Positions 36,090 to 44,416 of a stretch of 64,000 bases of DNA are shown here, piece after piece; position 1 is the first letter of the stretch; every line of letters starts with the position of its first letter. The notes beneath the pieces were generated by a model, which saw only the letters and a list, made by a program, of their open reading frames with translations, was not told where the DNA came from and did no database searches. The translations under genes and the position numbers were made by a program. The stretch comes from an uncultured Arcanobacterium sp. Its GTDB lineage: Bacteria > Actinomycetota > Actinomycetes > Actinomycetales > Actinomycetaceae. Location: assembly GCA_945874735.1 (NCBI GenBank), contig CAMCHI010000002.1, forward strand, positions 1 to 64,000, given 5' to 3'.

Positions 36090-37616
36090 ATGTCAAAGTT
36101 CATTCTTAAGCGGATTGGAATATCTGCCCTAGTGCTATTTGTGGCATCAGTTTTGATGTACATTCTAGTAATCAACTCGGGTGACCCCCTAGCGGATTTG
36201 CGCGAATCTAATGATCCAAACCGCGATAACATTATGGCTCAGCGCTCCGAGCGCATGGGTCTACATTTGCCATGGTACACCCGTTATCTTGGCTGGCTAA
36301 AAGGCGTGAGCGGTTGTTTCGTAGGAAGCTGCGACTTCGGCTTGGATCGTAATGGTCAATCGGTAAATGGGCTTTTAACCGCGGCAATGGGCTCTACTAT
36401 CCGTCTAGTATTACTAGCAACCTTGTTGGGTATCTTAGTAGGTATTTTCTTTGGTGTAATGACCGCTATCCGGCAGTACTCCGGTTTTGATTACACCATT
36501 ACCGCTATTGCTTTTATTCTTTACTCTTTGCCATCTTTCGTGTTTGCAGTATTGCTAAAGGAATACGGCGCCATTCGTTTTAACAGCTGGTTGTCAGACG
36601 CTTCAGTATCCATTACCAGCACTATTTTACTGGCATTAATATTTGCCGCATTCTGCCAAGCAGTCGTAGCAGGTAATTTGCGAAACCGTTTAATTACCGG
36701 CGGTAGTGCTTTTGTGGCAGCCGTAGCAATAATTCAGTTCCTATCTGTAACTCGTTGGTTTGCTAATCCAGGTTCAGGGCCATGGATTCCAGCCCTAGTA
36801 GGCGTGACAGGTGCTGTACTATTCACCGCACTATTAGTAAATATCTCTAACCGTCGGGCATTAGTAAACGTATTAGCTGTAGCAGGTGCTTATCTGGTAG
36901 TGATTATCGCACTAGATTCAGTATTAATGAATCCAAGCATATTGATTCTATTTGCCCTAGTATTAGTAGGTTTAGCTTTTGCTATTTTGATTCCGCAGTT
37001 CTTTGGCGGATACGCAAAAGGTTCTATCCGTGTAGCCGCGATTTGGGTAGTGTTATCTATGACGGTAGGCGTAATTATTGATTACGTATCGCGTTATTGG
37101 GTAGCTTATATTGATATTGTAGGAAACCGTCCAATTTCTACTATTGGTTCGGAAACCCCTAACTTCCGGGGAATAAACTACTTCTGGCTAAACTTTATTG
37201 ACATTTCAACTCATCTATTCTTGCCAACTATCGCTCTTACCTTGATGTCGATTGCGGCTTACACCCGTTACACTCGTTCTTCCATGTTGGAAACCTTAGG
37301 GCAAGACTACGTGCGTACTGCGCGTTCTAAGGGTCTACCAGAGCGTCTAGTAATTACTCGTCACGCTTTCCGTAACGCAATGATTCCAATTACTACGATT
37401 GTGGCTTTCGATTTCGCGGGTTTGATTGGCGGCGCGGTTATCACCGAAAAGGTATTCGGTTGGAAAGGTATGGGTAACTTATTCCAAGTAGGTTTAGGAC
37501 ACGTAGATCCTAACCCGGTAATGGCGTTCTTCTTAGTAACTGGCGGTATCGCAGTGCTCATGAATATGGTGGCCGATATTGCTTACGCTTACATCGATCC
37601 ACGAATCCGGAGGTGA
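36090..37616 (+). CDS. Peptide ABC transporter permease (OppB/DppB type), enlarged
   Basis: 508 residues, well above the ~310-340 typical for OppB/DppB. The N-terminal TMRGX-like start (FILKRIGISALVLFVASVLMYILV) and the C-terminal core with the coupling EAA loop ARSKGLPERLVITRHAFRNAMIPI are standard. In between, roughly residues 165-330, is an extra set of about five or six hydrophobic helices. Enlarged OppB proteins occur in actinobacteria, so it is not a fusion artefact. It forms the membrane channel with the next gene's product. Confidence 0.9.
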   Translation: MSKFILKRIGISALVLFVASVLMYILVINSGDPLADLRESNDPNRDNIMAQRSERMGLHLPWYTRYLGWLKGVSGCFVGSCDFGLDRNGQSVNGLLTAAMGSTIRLVLLATLLGILVGIFFGVMTAIRQYSGFDYTITAIAFILYSLPSFVFAVLLKEYGAIRFNSWLSDASVSITSTILLALIFAAFCQAVVAGNLRNRLITGGSAFVAAVAIIQFLSVTRWFANPGSGPWIPALVGVTGAVLFTALLVNISNRRALVNVLAVAGAYLVVIIALDSVLMNPSILILFALVLVGLAFAILIPQFFGGYAKGSIRVAAIWVVLSMTVGVIIDYVSRYWVAYIDIVGNRPISTIGSETPNFRGINYFWLNFIDISTHLFLPTIALTLMSIAAYTRYTRSSMLETLGQDYVRTARSKGLPERLVITRHAFRNAMIPITTIVAFDFAGLIGGAVITEKVFGWKGMGNLFQVGLGHVDPNPVMAFFLVTGGIAVLMNMVADIAYAYIDPRIRR

Positions 37617-37664
37617 GCAAAGTGAAAATAATTAACAACTTTGTTCAAATCCTAGGAGGTAGCC

Positions 37665-38666
37665 ATGCAGCAAGATAATTTAGAACCAAATAAAGAAGAG
37701 ATAAAGAACTTAGACGAAGCTCGTTTTGACCTAACCGAGCTAGACGATGAAGTTTTAGACAACACTGCCACTAAGTCCTACTCGCAAGGACAATTAGTGC
37801 TCCGTCGTTTCCTGCATCACCGGGCAGCGATGGTATCTTTAGTGTTCTTAATTTTTATCGTAATTTTAGCTTTCACTTCTCTTGGCTTTGCTGGTATCCC
37901 TGGTTGGTGGAAGCATAACTACCTTGATCCAATGCCGGTAGTTAATGGGGGACGTCCTACTATGGGTTGGTTCAGTTTAGGTGAACACCCTATGGGACAA
38001 GACAATATCGGTAAAGACTACTTCGCCTTAATTATGCGTGGTACGCAAAAATCCCTCATTATTGCATTCATTGTGGGTATCGTATCTACGCTAATTGGTA
38101 CGGCTATTGGTGCTATCTCCGGTTATTTCCGTGGCCCAGTAGAGTCAATTTTGATGCGTCTAACCGATCTCTTCATTGTGATTCCATTACTAGTGCTAGC
38201 AGCAGTTATTGGTTCGATGTTTGGTACTAAGGGTATTTTGATGCTGGCATTTATGCTAGGTCTGCTTTCTTGGACGGGTCTGGCTCGCTTGGTGCGTGGC
38301 GAAGTGCTTTCTTTGCGTGAACGCGAGTTCGTTTCTGCAGCTCAAGCTTTAGGTGCTAAACCAAGTCGCATTATTATCAAGCATATTTTGCCTAACTGCT
38401 TGGGTACTATCATTGTGAGCGCTACTCTGTCTATCGCGTCAGCAATTTTGTTGGAAACCGGTTTGTCTTATCTTGGTTTCGGTGTGCGTGCTCCAGAAAC
38501 ATCGCTAGGTCTTTTGATCTCCAATTATCAGCAGACTTTCTCCACTCGTCCTTGGCTATTCTTCTGGCCAGCGTCGCTAATTCTTGCTATCGCCCTATCG
38601 ATTAACTTTATTGGCGATGGTTTGCGTGACGCTTTCGATCCACGTCAAAAGCGGAAGGTGAGCTAA
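37665..38666 (+). CDS. Peptide ABC transporter permease (OppC/DppC type)
   Basis: 333 residues. A ~45-residue acidic cytoplasmic N-terminus is followed by the OppC N-terminal helix, a periplasm-side loop with HPMGQDNIGKDYFALIMRGTQ, and the five-helix core with EAA loop AAQALGAKPSRIIIKHILPNCLG. It pairs with the larger permease 48 bases upstream. An AGGAGG site precedes ATG. Only two bases separate it from the ATPase gene. Confidence 0.94.
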   Translation: MQQDNLEPNKEEIKNLDEARFDLTELDDEVLDNTATKSYSQGQLVLRRFLHHRAAMVSLVFLIFIVILAFTSLGFAGIPGWWKHNYLDPMPVVNGGRPTMGWFSLGEHPMGQDNIGKDYFALIMRGTQKSLIIAFIVGIVSTLIGTAIGAISGYFRGPVESILMRLTDLFIVIPLLVLAAVIGSMFGTKGILMLAFMLGLLSWTGLARLVRGEVLSLREREFVSAAQALGAKPSRIIIKHILPNCLGTIIVSATLSIASAILLETGLSYLGFGVRAPETSLGLLISNYQQTFSTRPWLFFWPASLILAIALSINFIGDGLRDAFDPRQKRKVS

Positions 38667-38668
38667 TT

Positions 38669-40402
38669 ATGTCGTTAAATTCTAATCTGGAAGCACAGAC
38701 TTCAGCAGTTAGCCCAAAACCAGTGCTATCTTTTGACGAGTTAGATGTGCAGTTTAAGACTGAGTTCGGTAGAGTGCACGCAGTGCGGGGCGTTACTATC
38801 GAAATCCGTCCAGGCGAAGTAGTAGCTTTAGTAGGTGAATCTGGCTCAGGTAAGTCTGTTACCTCTATGTCTGCTCTTGGTTTGCTTCCTGGAAATGCCC
38901 GAGTAGGCGGAGAAGTAAAAGTAGGCGATTACAATGTGTGCACCGCTACCGATAGAGGTTTGCGCGCAATTCGTGGTCGTGAAGTAGCAATGGTATTCCA
39001 AGAGCCAATGACTGCACTTAATCCAGTACTTACAATTGGTGTGCAGCTCACTGAAGCTTTAGAACTACATGGCTTATGCTATGGTGAGGACGCTAAGCGT
39101 CGCGCTATTGAACTACTAGAAATGGTGGGTATTGATAATGCTGAAAAGCGTTTCTCGCAGTATCCACACGAACTTTCCGGTGGGCAGCGGCAGCGCGTAG
39201 TTATTGCTATTGCAATTAGCTGTAACCCGAAAGTTATTATCGCTGACGAACCTACCACGGCACTAGACGTTACCGTACAGGCAGATATTCTAGACTTGCT
39301 TCGCTCCTTAAAAGACAAGCTGAATACAGGTATCTTGCTTATTACGCACTCGATGGGTGTGGTAGCAGATATGGCCGATTATGTACACGTGATGTTCCGT
39401 GGCAATATCGTAGAATCTGGTAGCGCTGATAAGGTAATGAACCACCCACAGCACCCCTACACGAAGCGTCTTCTAAAAGCAGTGCCACACCTTGGTCAGG
39501 GACGCGCCCAGTTCGGTTTGCGGGAAATTGCCGATAGTTCTTTGGATTTGTCCAAGACGGTTTTACAAGCTAAAGACTTAGTAATTGAATACGAAACTCG
39601 GGGTAAGACTCCTTTCCGTGCGGTAGACGGAGTTACTTTCGATGTAGCTGCTAAGGAAATTGTGGGTCTGGTAGGTGAATCTGGTTCAGGTAAATCCACC
39701 ATCGGCAAGTGTGTATTGGGCTTAATTCCTGCTGCTGCCGGCGAGATTTCAATCTTTGGTGATGATTTAATTTCTGCTTCTAAAGAAGAACGTCGCGCTC
39801 GTGCGAAAGACATCGGCGTAGTGTTCCAAGATCCAGCAGCTTCGCTAAATCCACGTTTCCCTATCGGTGATTGTATTGCCGAGCCACTTGTAGTACACAA
39901 TGTTGGCACACCAAAAGAACGGCAGCAGCGTGTTTACGAAATGCTAGACGCGGTTAATCTGCCTCGTTCTACTTATAACCGTTATCCACATGAGCTTTCC
40001 GGTGGTCAGCGGCAGCGCGTATGTATCGCTCGTGCATTAATTTTGCGCCCCAGCTTATTGATTGCTGATGAACCGACTTCCGCTTTGGACGTTTCGGTGC
40101 AGGCAACCGTGTTGCGAATGTTGGCAGACTTGCAAGAAGAATTTGGCTTTGCGTGTTTGTTTATTTCGCACGACTTGGCGGTGGTGGACTTACTAGCACA
40201 TCGCGTAGTGGTATTACAGCATGGAAAGATTGTAGAGCAGGGCTTGTGCTCAGAGGTTCTACATAATCCACAGCAAGAATACACGCGCCGTTTGATTGCT
40301 GCAGCTCCAGTGCCAGAGCCTAACGAACAACGTCGTCGCCGTGAAGAACGGCACGCACTTTTGCGTTCTTTAGGTGAAGATATTTCCGAACTAAAGATCT
40401 GA
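38669..40402 (+). CDS. Peptide ABC transporter, fused double ATPase (OppD-OppF / DppD-DppF)
   Basis: 577 residues with two complete ATPase domains in one chain. Each has Walker A GESGSGKS (about residues 60 and 337), signature LSGGQRQRV, Walker B IIADEPTTALD or LIADEPTSALD, and a switch His (ITHSMG, ISHDLA). The first half ends with the HPQHPYTKRLLKAVPHL motif typical of peptide importers, and the second with NPQQEYTRRLIAAAPVP. The fusion replaces separate D and F proteins, as often in actinobacteria. It powers the two permeases upstream and completes the operon. Confidence 0.95.
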   Translation: MSLNSNLEAQTSAVSPKPVLSFDELDVQFKTEFGRVHAVRGVTIEIRPGEVVALVGESGSGKSVTSMSALGLLPGNARVGGEVKVGDYNVCTATDRGLRAIRGREVAMVFQEPMTALNPVLTIGVQLTEALELHGLCYGEDAKRRAIELLEMVGIDNAEKRFSQYPHELSGGQRQRVVIAIAISCNPKVIIADEPTTALDVTVQADILDLLRSLKDKLNTGILLITHSMGVVADMADYVHVMFRGNIVESGSADKVMNHPQHPYTKRLLKAVPHLGQGRAQFGLREIADSSLDLSKTVLQAKDLVIEYETRGKTPFRAVDGVTFDVAAKEIVGLVGESGSGKSTIGKCVLGLIPAAAGEISIFGDDLISASKEERRARAKDIGVVFQDPAASLNPRFPIGDCIAEPLVVHNVGTPKERQQRVYEMLDAVNLPRSTYNRYPHELSGGQRQRVCIARALILRPSLLIADEPTSALDVSVQATVLRMLADLQEEFGFACLFISHDLAVVDLLAHRVVVLQHGKIVEQGLCSEVLHNPQQEYTRRLIAAAPVPEPNEQRRRREERHALLRSLGEDISELKI

Positions 40403-40424
40403 TTTCGCTAAACATTTAGTGAAA
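40403..40424 (+). terminator. Hairpin after the peptide importer operon
   Basis: TTTCGCTAAA (40403-40412) pairs with TTTAGTGAAA (40415-40424), with one G:U and a two-base CA spacer that will open to a larger loop. It lies directly after the stop codon. Confidence 0.45.
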
Positions 40425-40498
40425 CATTAGGAAACTCTTATGGCTTTAGCTGAGATTTTCCTTATCTAGTTAGAGTATTTCTGGCAACTAAAGTGTAG

Positions 40499-40543
40499 GG
40501 TACTGGTTTATATCTTATTTCAGACATAGACTAGTACCTTTTT
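40499..40543 (+). terminator. Terminator or attenuator upstream of the ABC exporter
   Basis: GGTACT (40499-40504) pairs with AGTACC (40533-40538), followed at once by TTTTTATTT. The 28-base loop is long for a simple terminator. It stands 20 bases before the exporter start, so it may end readthrough from the importer operon or act as an attenuator in the exporter leader. Confidence 0.45.
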
Positions 40544-40562
40544 ATTTAGGATTTATTTTTAT

Positions 40563-42575
40563 ATGCGTAAGTTGGTAGGAAAGAAAAATAAAGCCCCTAA
40601 CACGAAAGGGCAACCCTATTTAGCCACTATGAAGTTTTGGCATGGTCCTACTCCTAAGAAATGGTGGAAGTTTACCCAGCCTCGTTTTTTAGAAAACATA
40701 GACGATAAGCGCTTGTTGGCCTCAGTGCTACACGGTCGGAAAAGTTTATTCTTCGTGGCAGTATTGTTGGAGCTGATAGTGTATGGCTCTACCGTGGTAT
40801 TTCCTACTGCGATTGGTATGATGCTGGATGCAAACTTAGCACGTGGTTTAACTTGGACCCTTATTCCTGGCGCTACTTTCTTTTTCGGATATTTATTGGC
40901 TAGATCAGTAGCATCGGTTGCTGAACTATATCGCATGATCATATGGATGAATGCCACTTTAGGTATGCGGGAAAAAATTGTGCGCACTGCGGTAGGTTTG
41001 CGTGCGGGAGGCAGACAGCGTTTTGCAGCCGGTGAGATAGTGGCAGCTATCATTTCCGACTGTGAAAAAATCGGTACTTTAGCTTCTACTTTACCCCAGT
41101 TAGTTGCGTCTTTTTTGGTGTTGCTAGTGCTGTTAGGGCTGGTGTTTCATATTTCTTTCTACTTGGGGTGGGTTATTCTGCTGGGTTTGCCGTTAGTGTT
41201 TGGGTTGATTTTGGCAACTATGAAACCGCTGCAAAAACGGTTAGACGCAATGCGAGAAGAAAAAGGAGATCTCACCACTTTAGCTACTGATGTAGTGGTA
41301 GGTTTGCGAGTGTTGCAAGGAATAGGCGGGCAAACGGTTTATCAAAAAAATTATCGTACCCAGTCTGAAAAAATGCGCGATGCTGGAATTAAAGCAGCTA
41401 AAATTCAGGCTTTACTAAGTGCTTTAAATACAGTAGTGCCAGTTATTTTTACTGCTGTGGTAGTTAGTTTGGCGTTTTTTGAGTTTCACGCTCATCAGAT
41501 TACTGCCGGAGAATTAGTTGCTTTATACGGTTATATGTTGGCATTATCGGCTCCTGTGTTTGTGTGTTTTAGTGTGGCATGGTCGTTAGCCGATGCGCGT
41601 GTGGGAGCGAATAAAATTCACCGTATTTTGCAAATCACCCCGCTTACTGCAGATGATTTTGCGCAAAATGTTAAAGATGAAGCGCGTATAGATACTAGCA
41701 CAGAGGTAAAATGGCAGGAAGCAGACCTGTACGACCCGTTATCGCAAGTAACAGTGCAGGGCAGAGGTCTGACTGCTTTAGTGAGTGCTAATCCGCAAGT
41801 GGCAAGCGAAGTGGCACAGCGTTTTGCACGGGTGGACGATAATTATGAAATACGGGTGCAAAACGCGGGAAGTGATTATGATTTACGGCAGTTCCCATTA
41901 GCTCTGGTGCGCGATAATATCGTGCTTTCAGGCGCGATTGCCCACCTTTTCCAAGGTTCTTTGCGTTTCAATCTATCTGGTAGACGAGCAGATATGCCAG
42001 TAGCGCGTTCTATTAGACAACAAGTAGCAGATGCAATGCGCAACTTACATTCGATGTCCTCTGAACATGAAATTAATTTACATGGTTACAGTAAGACCGA
42101 TTTAGATGCGGCAATGTTTGTGGCAGATGCTCAAGATGTGGTGGCTTTAGGGGAAGGATACGAGCAATATATCGAAGAACGGGGACGTTCTTTATCGGGC
42201 GGGCAACGCCAAAGAATAGCTTTAGCGCGTGCTGTTTTGCCTGATTCGCCGATTTTAGTGTTGATAGAGCCGACTTCTGCCGTCGATTCTCACACTGAGG
42301 AACGTATTGTGCAACGCTTGAGAGCGGTGCGTTTGGATAAAACTACTTTAGTGGTGGCTACTTCTCCACTTATTTTACAAGAGTGCGATCAAGTAGTGTT
42401 GTTGAATGAGGATGGGCAAGCAATAGCGTGCGGTACACATCAGGGTTTGCTAGCTAATTTACAGTATCGCGCAATTGTGCAACGTGATTTTGCTGAGCTA
42501 CCTGAGCTGAATATCGATAGCGAAAATGGGCAGGCACAAACGGAGAAGAACGTAGATAGGGAAGGGGCACACTAA
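40563..42575 (+). CDS. ABC exporter half-transporter A with degenerate ATPase site
   Basis: 670 residues. The membrane domain (about 55-365, six helices) is followed by an ATPase domain. The signature RGRSLSGGQRQRIALARA (~540) is perfect. The Walker A loop is gone: the position reads ALVSANPQVASE (~404) with no GxGKS. Walker B reads ILVLIEPTSAVD (Asp replaced by Ile, Glu kept), and the switch His is Ser (VATSPL). This chain cannot bind ATP normally by itself but can supply the signature to its partner. Its stop overlaps the next start (TAATG), so a heterodimer is clear. Substrate is unknown (lipid, peptide or drug). Confidence 0.9.
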   Translation: MRKLVGKKNKAPNTKGQPYLATMKFWHGPTPKKWWKFTQPRFLENIDDKRLLASVLHGRKSLFFVAVLLELIVYGSTVVFPTAIGMMLDANLARGLTWTLIPGATFFFGYLLARSVASVAELYRMIIWMNATLGMREKIVRTAVGLRAGGRQRFAAGEIVAAIISDCEKIGTLASTLPQLVASFLVLLVLLGLVFHISFYLGWVILLGLPLVFGLILATMKPLQKRLDAMREEKGDLTTLATDVVVGLRVLQGIGGQTVYQKNYRTQSEKMRDAGIKAAKIQALLSALNTVVPVIFTAVVVSLAFFEFHAHQITAGELVALYGYMLALSAPVFVCFSVAWSLADARVGANKIHRILQITPLTADDFAQNVKDEARIDTSTEVKWQEADLYDPLSQVTVQGRGLTALVSANPQVASEVAQRFARVDDNYEIRVQNAGSDYDLRQFPLALVRDNIVLSGAIAHLFQGSLRFNLSGRRADMPVARSIRQQVADAMRNLHSMSSEHEINLHGYSKTDLDAAMFVADAQDVVALGEGYEQYIEERGRSLSGGQRQRIALARAVLPDSPILVLIEPTSAVDSHTEERIVQRLRAVRLDKTTLVVATSPLILQECDQVVLLNEDGQAIACGTHQGLLANLQYRAIVQRDFAELPELNIDSENGQAQTEKNVDREGAH

Positions 42576-44305
42576 TGCAGTTACCGATTGCTGGTAAAGC
42601 TACGGTAAAGCAAGAACTATTACGGCTGGCTAAACAATATCGGGGTGAACTGGTATTTACAATATTTTTGCAGTTCGTGGTGGCGCTTTGTGCAGTGGCT
42701 ATCCCGTGGTTGATCGGGACAACTATCGACGTAGTAGTAACGGGTATTGATCGTCCCCAATTATTACATTATCTTAGCTTGCTGATTGCGGTAGTGGCAG
42801 TGCAGGCTACTGTAGTGTGGTGGGCTGATTTTAAGGCGCGTGCTTTAGGGCAAAAACTATTGCATGAGTTGCGGGCGCGTTTAGTTGATGCCGTTACTAA
42901 TTTACCTATCGCAGTGGTGGAGCGTGCCGGTACGGGTGATCTGCTGGGACGTACTACTACTGATATTGACCGAGTGGAATTGATTTTCCGGGTCGGAGTA
43001 TCGCGCATGATTGTGCTGATTTTTACTGCGGGAGTGAGCATAGTAGCGGTGTTTATGGCCCATGTCGGCTTTGGTTTGCTCTTAGTGCTCTTTTATATTC
43101 CTTATGTTTTTGTAGTGAAGTGGTATGTGCACAGCGCGGTGGGAGCATATTTAGCTAGTTCGGTGATTTTTGCGCAAATTTCTGGAGAAGTTAGCGAAAC
43201 TGCTGAACAGTCAGAAACAGTAGATGCCCAAAATTTACGGGATTATCGCGTGCGTCATATTGGGGTTTATCTGGCAGAAATGTGGGATAACGAGCGTTAT
43301 ACGGCTTGGATGCGCGTGTTGTTTATTGCTGGCACAGTGCTGGTATTGGGCTTACCAGTACTGGTGATGGTGATTTTAGGTGCGCTATTTATTGGGTGGG
43401 GCTGGGTGACGGTCGGTACGGTAGTCACAGTAGTGCTTTATGCGCAACAATTGCGTTTTCCAGTGGAAGAATTAGGCTGGTGGAGTGATGAACTATCTTT
43501 TGCTGCGGTAGCTTTTGGTCGTATTTTCGGAGTGTTTGAGCTAAACACAGTAGCTGGGCAGAGTGCGTCAGCTCCTAATGATGCGCAAGTTAAAATTACT
43601 GATTTGAGTTTTTCTTACCGTGAGGACTACCCAGTATTACAAAAAGTTAATTTACTGATTCCATCCGGAACGAGTTTAGCGATTGTGGGTCCTTCAGGGG
43701 CAGGTAAATCTACTTTAGGACGGTTGATTGCCGGTTCGATTGCTCCTAGTCACGGTAAGGTGCAAATCGGGGGTGTGGAAGTTAGTGAGCTGGCTGGGCA
43801 GAATTTACACTCTACGGTAGCGTTAGTTACGCAAGAAAATCACGTATTTGCAGGTAGTATTGCACAAAATCTGCAGTTGGCAGATCCGCAAGCTGATGCT
43901 GAGCAAATGTGGGCAGTTTTAAGCGCGGTGGAAGCTAGTTGGGTGCATGATTTACCGCAAGGTTTGGAAACTATGGTGGGTTCAGGGGCGTTAGAATTAA
44001 GCCCTGATAAAGCTCAACAGTTGGCTTTGGCACGTATTTTACTGTTAGATCCGAAAGTGTTGATTTTAGACGAGGCTACTTCTTTGTTGGATCCGCGTTC
44101 TGCGCGGGCAACGGAGAGGGCTTTAGTGCAGGTAATGCGAGGACGGACGGTTATTTCTATTGCACATCGGCTGTATACGGCTTATGACGCGGATCAAATT
44201 TGCGTGGTGAAAAATGGTGGGATTGCGGAGATAGGTTCGCATCAGGAATTGGTTGCGCAAAATGGCGAGTATGCTTCCTTATGGAGAGTGTGGCAACAAG
44301 GTTAG
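42575..44305 (+). CDS. ABC exporter half-transporter B with degenerate signature
   Basis: 576 residues. The membrane domain (about 25-310) and ATPase domain have intact Walker A VGPSGAGKST (~371), Q-loop VTQENHVF, Walker B VLILDEATSLLD (~495) and switch His SIAHRL (~529). The signature, however, reads ELSPDKAQQLALAR instead of LSGGQ. It is the exact complement of chain A: together they make one working ATP site (Walker motifs of B, signature of A) and one dead site. Translationally coupled to A by a one-base overlap. Confidence 0.92.
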   Translation: MQLPIAGKATVKQELLRLAKQYRGELVFTIFLQFVVALCAVAIPWLIGTTIDVVVTGIDRPQLLHYLSLLIAVVAVQATVVWWADFKARALGQKLLHELRARLVDAVTNLPIAVVERAGTGDLLGRTTTDIDRVELIFRVGVSRMIVLIFTAGVSIVAVFMAHVGFGLLLVLFYIPYVFVVKWYVHSAVGAYLASSVIFAQISGEVSETAEQSETVDAQNLRDYRVRHIGVYLAEMWDNERYTAWMRVLFIAGTVLVLGLPVLVMVILGALFIGWGWVTVGTVVTVVLYAQQLRFPVEELGWWSDELSFAAVAFGRIFGVFELNTVAGQSASAPNDAQVKITDLSFSYREDYPVLQKVNLLIPSGTSLAIVGPSGAGKSTLGRLIAGSIAPSHGKVQIGGVEVSELAGQNLHSTVALVTQENHVFAGSIAQNLQLADPQADAEQMWAVLSAVEASWVHDLPQGLETMVGSGALELSPDKAQQLALARILLLDPKVLILDEATSLLDPRSARATERALVQVMRGRTVISIAHRLYTAYDADQICVVKNGGIAEIGSHQELVAQNGEYASLWRVWQQG

Positions 44306-44416
44306 TTTTAATAGATATTAAATAGTTAGTTCAGCAAGTTTAAGCGTAATTGCTTGAGCGGTTTTGTGTTGGAGTGACTAGAAGTCAGTTTTAAGATTTT
44401 AAGGAAAAGGATAAGT

